Assembly (NCBI GenBank): GCA_949127975.1
Contig: CASBRB010000215.1
Span: 1-36,034, forward strand
DNA from: Oscillatoriales cyanobacterium PMM_0019
GTDB lineage: Bacteria; Cyanobacteriota; Cyanobacteriia; Cyanobacteriales; CASBRB01
DNA: 36,034 nucleotides
Direction of reading: 5' to 3'
Below, one piece after another: positions 1-9,291 of the stretch. Below the pieces are notes generated by a model, which was not told the origin of the DNA, ran no database searches, and worked only from the letters and a program-made list of their open reading frames with translations. The first letter of the stretch is position 1, and each line of letters begins with the position of its first letter. The position numbers and the translations under genes are program-made.

Positions 1-291
1 CGTTGATTAGAGATGATAATATGTCAACAGTTACTGATATTGGTACATTAATTGTCCGTACTCCAGACACCTGTGGAGGTCGTCCTCGGATTGCAGGGAG
101 AAAAAATTGATGAGGAGGGCAACCCACTTGGGGATTGCCCCTACGCTAATATTTTTGTAGGGGGGCGTCCCGCCACGCCTTGTGCTTTAGCGCCCACCTT
201 CGTCCGACGTGCAACCCTTGATTAGAGAAGCCTCACCCCTGAACAACCAACAGTATCATTAATTGACGAGGCTACCACGTTCCCGGATTCC

Positions 292-543
292 TTAGGGTGT
301 TGTACTACCTACTTTTTGATTAGTTTCTACGCCTGCTGGTGCTTCTGGCTCTAGATTTAGCAAACGTTTTGCCCTTTTCAATCGGTAAACTTCATTAGGT
401 TGTTTGCGAATCTGCTCCTCTAATTCGCCAATCATGTGTTCCGTCACCAGAATCAGAGCATCCCAACGCTTGCAGACTTCCTGCATCTTAGCTGCTGTCT
501 GCTTGACTTTTTCAATATCAGGGGGTTGTGGTTTCTCAGTCAT
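292..543 (-). CDS. small helical hypothetical protein
   Basis: Complete 83-aa ORF; overlaps the upstream ORF by ATGA (540-543), suggesting translational coupling. Confidence 0.55.
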   Translation of the reverse strand: MTEKPQPPDIEKVKQTAAKMQEVCKRWDALILVTEHMIGELEEQIRKQPNEVYRLKRAKRLLNLEPEAPAGVETNQKVGSTTP

Positions 544-884
544 AGTAGGTTAAAATTCCTTTTTTCTTCTTGAATGGTTGCTTCTGAGGCATCAGCAGTA
601 GCCTGTGACTCATCAATTGCACGCTCTAGTAATTCCAGCATAGCAGTAGGAGCAATTGGTTGAAATTCTGCAATCCGCAGCAGTAGGGTGTAAAAACGTG
701 AATAGTAGGTGTTTGCACGTTCTTTAACATTCTGGAGATCCTCTAGAGCAATAAGCGTTGTCTCTGTCTCACCATACTGTTCGAGAATGATAAACCCAGT
801 AGCTGTTGCTTGATTAATGATTTTCAGCAGTCGCCGTTGCAAGTTTAAAACAATGGTTGTTGTTTCGTCTGGTAATGGAGCCAT
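540..884 (-). CDS. small hypothetical protein
   Basis: 114-aa ORF with ATG at 884, coupled to 292-543. Confidence 0.55.
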   Translation of the reverse strand: MAPLPDETTTIVLNLQRRLLKIINQATATGFIILEQYGETETTLIALEDLQNVKERANTYYSRFYTLLLRIAEFQPIAPTAMLELLERAIDESQATADASEATIQEEKRNFNLL

Positions 885-1482
885 TTAAGTTGGTTTATCG
901 TATTGTCCAATAACAAAAAAAGCTGCCCACCAATAATAGCAAGCTTAGTTATTAACTTTCTCATAGAGGGGGAAGTTTTAGCGATCGCTCATTTCAGCTA
1001 AGATATGTCAAGCGAAACAAGCCAAAGTGCCTAAGCCTTTTGGCTGGGTAGGGGAAATTTTTGGGGGCGATCGCGCAAGTTGAGTGCTGCTAGCGTGTTA
1101 AAATCTTAGTATCTCAGTAGAATCTTCTTGCGATCGGGTAAAAGATGAACGACTTTGCTCCAACTCAGAACTTGTCCCAGATTCCTTCAAGCTGTCGAGA
1201 GTGGCGAGGGTGAGGGCGCGGGTGGTTTGGCAGATGGCATTATTGGGGTCGAGTTCGAGAAGTTTACCCTATATCATTTGAAGAAGTCCAGTCTCTCCTC
1301 CCAGCCAACACTGCTGGCTACCGAATAGCCTATTCAGTTGCTCAAGACTGATGTTCCTACCTTTCCTGAGACTTTTGCGGGCTTTAGACTACACTCTCCA
1401 CTAAAAATAGACTATCTCACAATATTCCAGTCCACTTAAGTGGACTTAAGCTATGAGCCAGATTGAAATTACTAACGCACTA

Positions 1483-1695
1483 CTAGGCAAACAGTAATCG
1501 ACCTTTGGCTTCTGGAATAGGTCGCCCTAATTCTTTTGCTGTTGCCATCCACTCTTGGATAACGATTTCGGCATTTTGCACCGCTTCCTGATAAGTTTCG
1601 CCATCTGCTGCACAACCGGGCAACTCTGGCACTTCAACAATAAAGGCTTGATCCACTTCACTCCAGTAAATAATCAGTTCATACTTAATCTTCAT
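1483..1695 (-). CDS. hicB: HicB-family antitoxin (partial RNase H-like fold)
   Basis: Protein MKIKYELIIYWSEVDQAFIVEVPELPGCAADGETYQEAVQNAEIVIQEWMATAKELGRPIPEAKG is a typical HicB/UPF0150 sequence. Confidence 0.9.
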   Translation of the reverse strand: MKIKYELIIYWSEVDQAFIVEVPELPGCAADGETYQEAVQNAEIVIQEWMATAKELGRPIPEAKGRLLFA

Positions 1696-1922
1696 TTAGA
1701 CCTCCAAGTTGATAGTTCAAAATTATATTACGAATTTGTTTGACCTGATATGCTTTAGCTTTTCCTTGTTTTGGCTGGATATTGAGGATTTCTTCCACCC
1801 CTTCCTTGGAGAAGATGTGATGACTGCCTCGGATTCGTTCTTCAAAACCAAGGCTTAAAGGGAATGTTTGCATCAGAGGTTCCCATGAGGATTTTGAGAA
1901 GTAGTTTATATCGCTGACTCAT
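1685..1922 (-). pseudogene. hicA: frame-disrupted HicA-family toxin
   Basis: N-terminal part MSQRYKLLLKILMGTSDANIPF starts at ATG 1922 in one frame; the C-terminal part LGFEERIRGSHHIFSKEGVEEILNIQPKQGKAKAYQVKQIRNIILNYQL lies in another frame (ORF 1685-1873); 238 nt in total, not a multiple of 3. Confidence 0.8.
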
Positions 1923-2122
1923 TCTTTGTTTTCTCCGCGACTTTTTTCCAATTCTTCCTCCAACTGCCTACATTCTTCTACCAACGGAATGCCCAACTCT
2001 GTCGCCAGTGCCTAACAGGACTGACGAAGGACTGGCGTAAGATATGAGCATATTTGTACACAACGGGATGCCCCATGCCAGAGCTTTTTTATCAACAACT
2101 TTAAACGTCAAACCGCCATTTT

Positions 2123-3361
2123 TTAAATGATAAACTCTTCCCTAATGCTGGCATCTCCTAGTGCTACTTTAACACTGAATCGTTCTCCTGGCTCACCTCT
2201 AAACTCTAGTTGAATCCAATTATCAGCCGTTCTGGATTGCGCTTCCAGGAAAATTTCTCCTGATTCATCGAGGACAATCAGTTGCACGCCAGGAGGTAAG
2301 TAAGTTTTACTTCCACCAGGATGCACTTGTAAAAGAATGTTACGTTTTGTGTCGGATTCTGGCGTTAAATAGACAATCAGCGCTACAGGATGATCTGCTA
2401 ATTGGATACCTAAGTCAACTACTCGCCCCCGACTAACTGGAGACAAAGTAGAAGCGCTTTCACTATCTCCAGATCTCGATGCCATTCTAGAGTAGCTAAG
2501 ATTGAAACTGAGCGATGACTGCGTCTCGGACTCCGTTCTACGCACTAAGTCTTCTAGTGATAGCCACCTTTGAGGAAAAACCTTCTCAAACCACTGACTC
2601 AAATTCACTACTGGCTTTTTCCCGATGCGTCGCTGGTATAACTGTTGCCGATAACTTGGTGAAGCCAGCAGCGCCGCCCACTGTGCAAAGGGCACCATGA
2701 GGCGCGGGGAATAGGGTGAAGGTTGACTCAGTTGCGCTAATAGCCTTTCTGCTTGGAAGGCAGATAATGTGGGTAACTGGGTAATGGTAGCTTTCTCCTC
2801 CCGACAGAGTTCTAGAGAAACCCACATGACGTTAAGGTTTTCCCATAAGTCCTCTGCATCTAAACAGTAGGTGCGATCGCAAAGCGTCTGCCAAGCAGAA
2901 TCGCTTGCATCATATCTCCCTTGAGTCTTAAGATGGCGATGGGTAGTAAACCCCCACACGCGCAACCATCTGTCTTCTAGGTTAACTTGCACTGCTAGGT
3001 AATAGTCTGCTGCCCATTCGGGAATATCTACCCATTCTTGAGGTACGCAGAATTCTTCTGTGTCGATCGCTATGCTGGGAATAAGGACGATCTCGGCTTC
3101 TCCTATAGTTATAGCTGTGCCGTTGACGAATTCCCACTCTTGAGGGTTAGCTTGTTTCTGACGTGGTTGTTTGTTCGCCTCTTGTGCGAGTGCAGGCACT
3201 AAAATATTTAGACAGAGGCGATTGAGAAAGGCTCTTTGGTAGGCAGCATCGTGGGAGTAATCTTCCTCTAGGGGTAATGCTTGCTTCTCCTGTTCTTTGT
3301 CAAACTCTAACCAGATTTGATGTGGGTATGCTACGCTCAGTTGCTCTAAACTAAATGTCAT
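2123..3361 (-). CDS. DUF1822 family protein
   Basis: C-terminus YLPPGVQLIVLDESGEIFLEAQSRTADNWIQLEFRGEPGERFSVKVALGDASIREEFII matches the two other DUF1822-type proteins in the window; directly downstream of a sigma-factor-like gene. Confidence 0.85.
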   Translation of the reverse strand: MTFSLEQLSVAYPHQIWLEFDKEQEKQALPLEEDYSHDAAYQRAFLNRLCLNILVPALAQEANKQPRQKQANPQEWEFVNGTAITIGEAEIVLIPSIAIDTEEFCVPQEWVDIPEWAADYYLAVQVNLEDRWLRVWGFTTHRHLKTQGRYDASDSAWQTLCDRTYCLDAEDLWENLNVMWVSLELCREEKATITQLPTLSAFQAERLLAQLSQPSPYSPRLMVPFAQWAALLASPSYRQQLYQRRIGKKPVVNLSQWFEKVFPQRWLSLEDLVRRTESETQSSLSFNLSYSRMASRSGDSESASTLSPVSRGRVVDLGIQLADHPVALIVYLTPESDTKRNILLQVHPGGSKTYLPPGVQLIVLDESGEIFLEAQSRTADNWIQLEFRGEPGERFSVKVALGDASIREEFII

Positions 3362-3376
3362 GGGATTGCCTCTGTG

Positions 3377-4900
3377 TTATTTCAAATGTGCATAAGGTGC
3401 GTTCAGCAAGAAGCTGTCTACGAGCAGCGCTGAGGGTTTGGCTACAGCGTTCAGAGAATTGGGCGTGAGCTTGAAAGTTTTTTGCATCCAACCGAGCAAT
3501 TCCTCTTGCAGTATCTGCCTGATTCCTGACAGCTTCTCATTGAGTTCAGTTTCTTTGAGTTTCAACTCGTTGGCTAAAGCTTTTGTTGAGGTTTCGGCAC
3601 CAAAGTGACGGGTTAACAGGGGAATTTCCTGCTTTAATGTGGGGTGCAGGCTCAAGGTTGTTTGCAAAAACTTGTATAAAATAGTTGTCTGGCTATACCA
3701 GTCTAACCATTCATCTAGTTTCTTTGACAACTCATCGATGGCTTCGACATGCGTTAAGGAAGCATGGTTTTTACTCCACTGTGCTAAAGCCTTTAAGAGC
3801 AAGCATTTATGTTTATCCAACTGGCGGGACACTTGATACTGCTTGATGCCGAACTCTTTAGCGATTTGGGTTTGGTTGAGTCCTGGGAAGCCATGCTCTA
3901 AGATTAGCATTTTTCGAGCATCGGGTGGGAGGGTAGCGATCGCTTCTTGCAAAACCTCTTGCAACTGCTGCAATTCCTCCTGAAATTCTGCTGTTACTAA
4001 TTCCTGCTCCACCGAATTATAGTCGATCGGAATTGCGGGCGAAGCATCGAGGGAAGAAATGGCAATTTTGGTACTTACTCGTAAAGCAGAGCTGCACATT
4101 TCCAACAATGCCAGAATATCAGAGCCACTTTGTTGTGGTTCCGTTGACTGAGGGAAGCGGAATTGATTGTAATAATCGGCAATATCCGCCAGTTGTTCTG
4201 GAGTTGGAGCCTCGCACCGATTTCCCCGTACTCTTAAGGCAGTGTAAATTTCCTGGAATCCCTGCCAAGCGAGTAGATAACGGGAGAGTTGCGGCTCTTT
4301 GATGCCGGATTTTTCGAGAGCAGTTTTCAAGGCTCTTTTACTAGAGCGTAGCAGCAGTCCCCAATCAGAACACCGCTCGGCTTCCCTGTCTTTGCGAACA
4401 ACATCTAGGATAGCGCTGCTGATTTTCAATTGGGCATAGTAGGCAGGGTTACTCCTAAGAGGATCGTACTTCTTGAACAGTTTCACGGGATCGCTAGCCT
4501 CAACTCTGGCGATTTGCCAGTAATCGAGCCAAGTGAAATCCAGGCAAGTAAAGCGTTGATAAGTGACTTTAGCACTCCAGAAGCAGGTTTCTTCTAAGTA
4601 AGCGCGGATGTGCTGTACTGCCAGGGGGTCTGATTTATTTATAGCTGCTTCCAGCCAGTGCTTCACCCAAAACTTATCGTTTTGAGTTGGATGCTGCTCT
4701 ATCTTAGGGGTGATGTTTCTTTTCAATTTAAGGTCAGTTATCCAGCAGCAGACTGGGGAAACCTGGTAAAAGGTTGAATACTTTTCAACAATGGTGTGAC
4801 GTTTTTCCATTATGGCTGTTGCTCCTAGTGATTTCAGCCGACTCCGGTAGGGATGCGCTGTAGCAGTGATATATCGTTTGGGGTTGTCGGTTTTATGCAA
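3377..4900 (-). CDS. sigma-70 family RNA polymerase sigma factor-like protein (cyanobacterial DUF1822-associated type)
   Basis: Region-4-like HTH (LPPDARKMLILEHGFPGLNQTQIAKEFGIKQYQVSRQLDKHK); overall layout resembles cyanobacterial sigma factors encoded before DUF1822. Start may be the internal ATG encoding MEKRHTIVEKYSTFYQ. Confidence 0.75.
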   Translation of the reverse strand: MHKTDNPKRYITATAHPYRSRLKSLGATAIMEKRHTIVEKYSTFYQVSPVCCWITDLKLKRNITPKIEQHPTQNDKFWVKHWLEAAINKSDPLAVQHIRAYLEETCFWSAKVTYQRFTCLDFTWLDYWQIARVEASDPVKLFKKYDPLRSNPAYYAQLKISSAILDVVRKDREAERCSDWGLLLRSSKRALKTALEKSGIKEPQLSRYLLAWQGFQEIYTALRVRGNRCEAPTPEQLADIADYYNQFRFPQSTEPQQSGSDILALLEMCSSALRVSTKIAISSLDASPAIPIDYNSVEQELVTAEFQEELQQLQEVLQEAIATLPPDARKMLILEHGFPGLNQTQIAKEFGIKQYQVSRQLDKHKCLLLKALAQWSKNHASLTHVEAIDELSKKLDEWLDWYSQTTILYKFLQTTLSLHPTLKQEIPLLTRHFGAETSTKALANELKLKETELNEKLSGIRQILQEELLGWMQKTFKLTPNSLNAVAKPSALLVDSFLLNAPYAHLK

Positions 4901-5131
4901 GCTGGTTATGGCATGAAGTTCCTCGCGATGAAGATTTTGGCTGGTTGTTCTTCTCTCATGCGGGGTTGGGAGATTTATGCAGCCTGTTGGGAAAATCGCT
5001 AAAAAATTTTTTTTGGAGCCTGGATTTCACCGTTTCCCTAACGGGACGTAGTTCGATCGCTAAGTAGTATAATCTGGTCACAATCCACAAGCTACTATAA
5101 AATTGGGGGATAGTAGGTCGTAGGAGGAGGG

Positions 5132-5545
5132 TTGAAAAAGTTCCCTAATCTATTTCCAGATGACTTGCCAATCCTTATCCACAGATCGGGTCTCGTTTTC
5201 AAGGAAGGAAAATGGCGGGAAGTTACCTACAAAGGTGAAGAACGCAGCGCGTCAGGAGTGTATAATTTTGTTACTCTAGAAGGAAAAGTGTTTATTCGTA
5301 GAGCAAGTGCTAGAGTCGCAGGTAGAGCGATCGGTCATATAGATTTAGCAATGGGAAAAGATGTAGATTATGCTGGTCGGCTCTACTTCTCAGGACGAAC
5401 TAAGCGAGGCATTCTTCGCAAGTGGACTAATGAATCTGGACATTATCGACCTGACCCTAAGTTTATCAGCAACGCAGGCTTACCTGAAAAACTTTTTGAA
5501 GCGGGTCAATTTAATAGTTTAATCAGTCCTGTTATTTCTCAATAA
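5132..5545 (+). CDS. small protein resembling C-terminal modules of polymorphic toxins/effectors
   Basis: TTG start preceded by taggaggagg; motif GHIDLAMGKDVDYAGRLYFSGRTKRGILRKWTNESGHYRPD...NAGLPEKLF. Confidence 0.5.
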   Translation: MKKFPNLFPDDLPILIHRSGLVFKEGKWREVTYKGEERSASGVYNFVTLEGKVFIRRASARVAGRAIGHIDLAMGKDVDYAGRLYFSGRTKRGILRKWTNESGHYRPDPKFISNAGLPEKLFEAGQFNSLISPVISQ

Positions 5546-5594
5546 TTAAGAATGAAGTAAACAAGGCCATGAAGATATAAAAAATGGAGGAAGC

Positions 5595-6239
5595 ATGACT
5601 AACAACTCAATCATTTTTGATCGACACTTTGAACAAGAAAATGCTTTTAAAAAAAGGCTAAATGGCTTAACAGAACCAGTTCAATTTGATGAAATTAACG
5701 CCCTGATAGAGCGAGATATTATTAGTGGTTTGAAGGTGGCTAATGTTATACTCAAGAATAAAAAATACTTTGAGATTTTGCTCGAACGGGGACTAGAGAA
5801 AGCAAATGCTAGTGAGATAGAACTTTGGCTCAAGTATTTACTTCCGCATCTTGGCTTTCGGCGTGTCATAGCTATCCTATCCAACAAATTATCGAAGCAG
5901 CCTGAAGCAGTCGCGAAAGCTTTATACTGGTTGCCAAAATTTCTACCGAAAGGTAATGATCAAGCTGCAACAATGCTAAAAGATCTTTTGAATAAGGAGA
6001 AACAGATGTTAGGTGGAGAGTATAAGGCTGTTAGTTCTTCAGGGCAAACTTACAAATTGATTTTAAGAATCAAAAGTACAGGTGAGTATGCAGTTTTTGG
6101 GGGTTATACCTTAGGTAGTAAAGGTACTAAAATAATTGTTGAGATCCTCAATTCGCAAAATTTATATCCCACTGGGGGAGTCAGGGAAGTATCGCCTGGA
6201 GATCTAGAAATTGTCGATCCACAACCTTACAATGATTAA
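5595..6239 (+). CDS. hypothetical protein, helical N-terminus plus small beta-rich C-terminal domain
   Basis: 214-aa ORF, same strand, 49 nt after 5132-5545, with aaatggaggaagc upstream of ATG. Confidence 0.65.
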   Translation: MTNNSIIFDRHFEQENAFKKRLNGLTEPVQFDEINALIERDIISGLKVANVILKNKKYFEILLERGLEKANASEIELWLKYLLPHLGFRRVIAILSNKLSKQPEAVAKALYWLPKFLPKGNDQAATMLKDLLNKEKQMLGGEYKAVSSSGQTYKLILRIKSTGEYAVFGGYTLGSKGTKIIVEILNSQNLYPTGGVREVSPGDLEIVDPQPYND

Positions 6240-6277
6240 TACTACAAGTAGTATTTGTACCTCTTTTTGATAAAAAG

Positions 6278-6649
6278 CTACTGTTCGCCCCTTTCCCGTT
6301 CAATCTCCTGCAACTTCTGTAATGCCTCGGCTTCTCCTTGGGAATCGCCCATCTCTCGTTTAATTTCTAGTACCTGTTGATAGCAGCTTTGTGCTTCCTG
6401 GTATTGCCCCAAGGTACGGTAAGTATCACCTAGTCGGCTTAAGCCAATGGCTTCTCTGAAACGATTACCAATTTGTTTAAAAATCTCTACGGACTGACTA
6501 TGGTAATCAATTGCTAGTGTATAATTTTCTAAAGCATGGTAAACAAGGCCCAGACGACCCAAAGCAAGTACTTTTTCCCAAATAATTCCAGATTTATCTG
6601 CTAGAGCTATCGCTTCCAGATAATATTTAATTGCCTCCTGGTATTGCAA
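6278..6649 (-). pseudogene. TPR-repeat fragment (probable former C-terminus of the upstream CHAT-NB-ARC protein)
   Basis: TPR sequence (ALGRLGLVYHALENYTLAIDYHSQSVEIFKQIGNRFREAIGLSRLGDTYRTLGQYQEAQSCYQQVLEI); overlaps ORF 6607-9180 by 43 nt in a different frame. Confidence 0.7.
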
Positions 6650-9180
6650 CCTTGACTATTTAAGAAATTGTCGCATATATCTATAGCGTTAAAAGCTAGA
6701 TCGTAAGACTTTTTATCGCACTGGTAATGGAAAATTTCTAAGTACGGAGCTACATCATCCAAAATTTTCCAAGTTTTTTTCCCAGTAGTTATAGATTGAT
6801 AGTAAGCAATTACCTTTTCTCGCAGTGCCTCTGTTTGCTCGCCCGCCTTTTGTTTCGCATACTGCCAGACGAACGGGTGAAACTGAAATCGTCGATCTGA
6901 ATTGCTTTCAACTTCATCTAATAACGATCGCCCCCTCAATTCTCCCAATGCAGCTTGAGTGTCCAAAAAATCGGCTGGTGTTTCCCCTTCTGTCAAGACT
7001 ACCGCTGCTGCCTCCCAGTTAAACGCTCTGAGACGGTAAATACTCAGATTCATAAAAAAGTGTTGCAACTCTGGAGTGAGGTGATTAAAATGTTCCTCTA
7101 AAATCGAGACAAATAACACCCTTTCCTTGTCTCTATAAGGCATAATTAGCTTTTTTATTGCGTTTTCAATCTGTTTTAACCCTAGTTTTTCTGCTTCCCG
7201 GATGTGGGGTTTAGGTTTATATTGCTTTAACTGGGATGCTGCTAGTCGTAGAATTTTGGGATGTCCACCTACTAATTCTACAAACTCTCGCAGTTGTGCT
7301 TCTTCCCCTTGAATACCTAAATCTCGTAATAATTTAGCACCCTCATGGGCATTTAACCCTGTAAGGTTAAGCCAGCTATCCTGCTCTGACATTATTGCTG
7401 GTAAAGTTTGAGTTGTCAGCAGTAGCTTACTGGTAGGGGTTCCTCTCTCGTTCCAAAATCGGAAAAAGTCTCTGTAAGCACCAAGAAAACATCTTTGCTC
7501 ATCCAGCAAAGTTTCTAGGTTATCAACTACTAGCAAGCAACTGCGCTGTTTTAGAGCCTTCAATAATTCATGAATTAGCTGGCTGGGTTCCCGCAAATAT
7601 TTTAAATCATCTGGAGATTTTCCAGCTAGTTTAATCAGAGCATTCTGGGCAAATACTGTAAAATCTGGTAATTGACTTACCTCAGCCCAAAATATTGCAG
7701 TAAATCGGGTTTCTGACTGCTCGTAAAGGTAGGATGCCAGCCAAGATTTACCAACTCCGCTTAATCCCTGGATGCCGATAGTCTTGATGTTGGCATCGCT
7801 TAACCATGCTTGCACCTGGCGTATTTCTTTGTCGCGCCCTTGCCAAGAAGATAGGGTAGGTGGTGAGGAAATTAAGTTAGCTGAAGAAACAGTAGGTTGC
7901 GGGAGTTTTCCCAACTGTTGAGCTATTGCTAAAATTTGATTGAGCTTACTTTCCCCGACTTCAGCGGCAAGCTCATCCAAGGGGTGATTGAGAGCAGGGA
8001 TAATTTTAGGATTGACGTTGAGCTTAGTTTCTGTATTGCCAGTGCCACCTCTCAATTGTTCCCATGTCGGGGGTACTGCTGCGGGATTCTGACAAATTAC
8101 TGGCAACCAACTAGCACAGGGATATTTATCTTCTAACCCTTGCAACTGTTCCCGTGCTTCCTTGACTGACATATAAAACGACTTACCACCTGAAAAAGCA
8201 ATCAGAAAATTCTTCAAGAATTCTTGTGCCACTTCGTCGGACACTGGCTCTCGCATGACAATGATTTGGGGAATGTGCAAGCTTGACAAGTCTTGCGCTA
8301 ATCCTAAACCTTTACAGGAGTTAAAGATTGCTATTTGTAATCCTTGGGCTATTGATTTCCTTAAACTATACTTCAATTCACCGATGGTCAAACTTTCAGT
8401 ATCGTTAATATAAATCCGTCCCGTTACCCCATCAGTTTCACTATGTCCGGCAAAAAAGAAAATATCCCAAGGTTGCTCCCAGAGCTGGTTAGTTATCTCT
8501 CGGCGATCGGGCTTTACCAGAAATTGCGGTTTAGCACTAGGTAAGTTCTCGATCGCTGCTCTGTCTTTATTAATGTCAATATTGGTATTATTACCCAAAA
8601 TAGCTAATATTTTTACTTCGGCTTTGTCGGTTTTGGGTGATGTAACTCTGCTATACTTTGGTGTGCTTAAGGCAATTTCAGCTTGTGGGTAACGTTCGAG
8701 TAAATCCCACAGGTGCCAGGGGAGTTGTCGTAGCTGAATGTTGGGCGTTTCAATAATAAACCGCACCTCGTCATCTGGTTCCAGTTTTACCAGCAATTCT
8801 TCCCGAATGTGGTTAAATTGCTGTGATTTGAGCCATTGATTCAGAATTTTACTTAAATTATCAGCTTGTTGTTTAACGTCAAGGATAGAAAAGCTACTTG
8901 TTTGTGATGTTGGTTTATCTAAGCGTAATTTTACTCTGATATAGCCATAGTAGGTTGACTGCCAGCTATTATAAGATTGAGGAATTTCGGAATTTGGGGG
9001 TAAATTTCCGGTGTCTTGGCTTGAGACACTCGATCCTTCTTCCCCAATCTGTATGATTATGGGAAAACCTCGATCGAAGTCCCCTTCTCCCAGCTTCAGA
9101 ACAACTAACTTGCCCATCGGTAGCTTACTAACCCTGGCTAGATGACTGTTAAACGTGACTCGACGATTGTCTAAAGCCAC
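6607..9180 (-). CDS. CHAT domain / NB-ARC STAND protein
   Basis: CHAT dyad motifs FFAGHS and FNSCKGLGLA; Walker A GLSGVGKSWL; Walker B SCLLVVDNLETLL. Likely start at internal ATG 9117 (MGKLVVLKLGEGDF). Confidence 0.85.
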   Translation of the reverse strand: MALDNRRVTFNSHLARVSKLPMGKLVVLKLGEGDFDRGFPIIIQIGEEGSSVSSQDTGNLPPNSEIPQSYNSWQSTYYGYIRVKLRLDKPTSQTSSFSILDVKQQADNLSKILNQWLKSQQFNHIREELLVKLEPDDEVRFIIETPNIQLRQLPWHLWDLLERYPQAEIALSTPKYSRVTSPKTDKAEVKILAILGNNTNIDINKDRAAIENLPSAKPQFLVKPDRREITNQLWEQPWDIFFFAGHSETDGVTGRIYINDTESLTIGELKYSLRKSIAQGLQIAIFNSCKGLGLAQDLSSLHIPQIIVMREPVSDEVAQEFLKNFLIAFSGGKSFYMSVKEAREQLQGLEDKYPCASWLPVICQNPAAVPPTWEQLRGGTGNTETKLNVNPKIIPALNHPLDELAAEVGESKLNQILAIAQQLGKLPQPTVSSANLISSPPTLSSWQGRDKEIRQVQAWLSDANIKTIGIQGLSGVGKSWLASYLYEQSETRFTAIFWAEVSQLPDFTVFAQNALIKLAGKSPDDLKYLREPSQLIHELLKALKQRSCLLVVDNLETLLDEQRCFLGAYRDFFRFWNERGTPTSKLLLTTQTLPAIMSEQDSWLNLTGLNAHEGAKLLRDLGIQGEEAQLREFVELVGGHPKILRLAASQLKQYKPKPHIREAEKLGLKQIENAIKKLIMPYRDKERVLFVSILEEHFNHLTPELQHFFMNLSIYRLRAFNWEAAAVVLTEGETPADFLDTQAALGELRGRSLLDEVESNSDRRFQFHPFVWQYAKQKAGEQTEALREKVIAYYQSITTGKKTWKILDDVAPYLEIFHYQCDKKSYDLAFNAIDICDNFLNSQGCNTRRQLNIIWKR

Positions 9181-9235
9181 TTTAACTTAGGTTGCTGCCA
9201 GATTGTCAAGCTAGAGGGGTAAAACTCAAGTTGGT

Positions 9236-9259
9236 AGTAAGCACGCGAGCGTGCTTACT
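9236..9259. repeat. perfect 11-bp inverted repeat AGTAAGCACGC-GA-GCGTGCTTACT
   Basis: Read directly; lies between the start of the CHAT gene and the end of the GST gene. Confidence 0.9.
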
Positions 9260-9291
9260 GGGGCGGCTCTGCCGCCACCCCATCACCCCAT

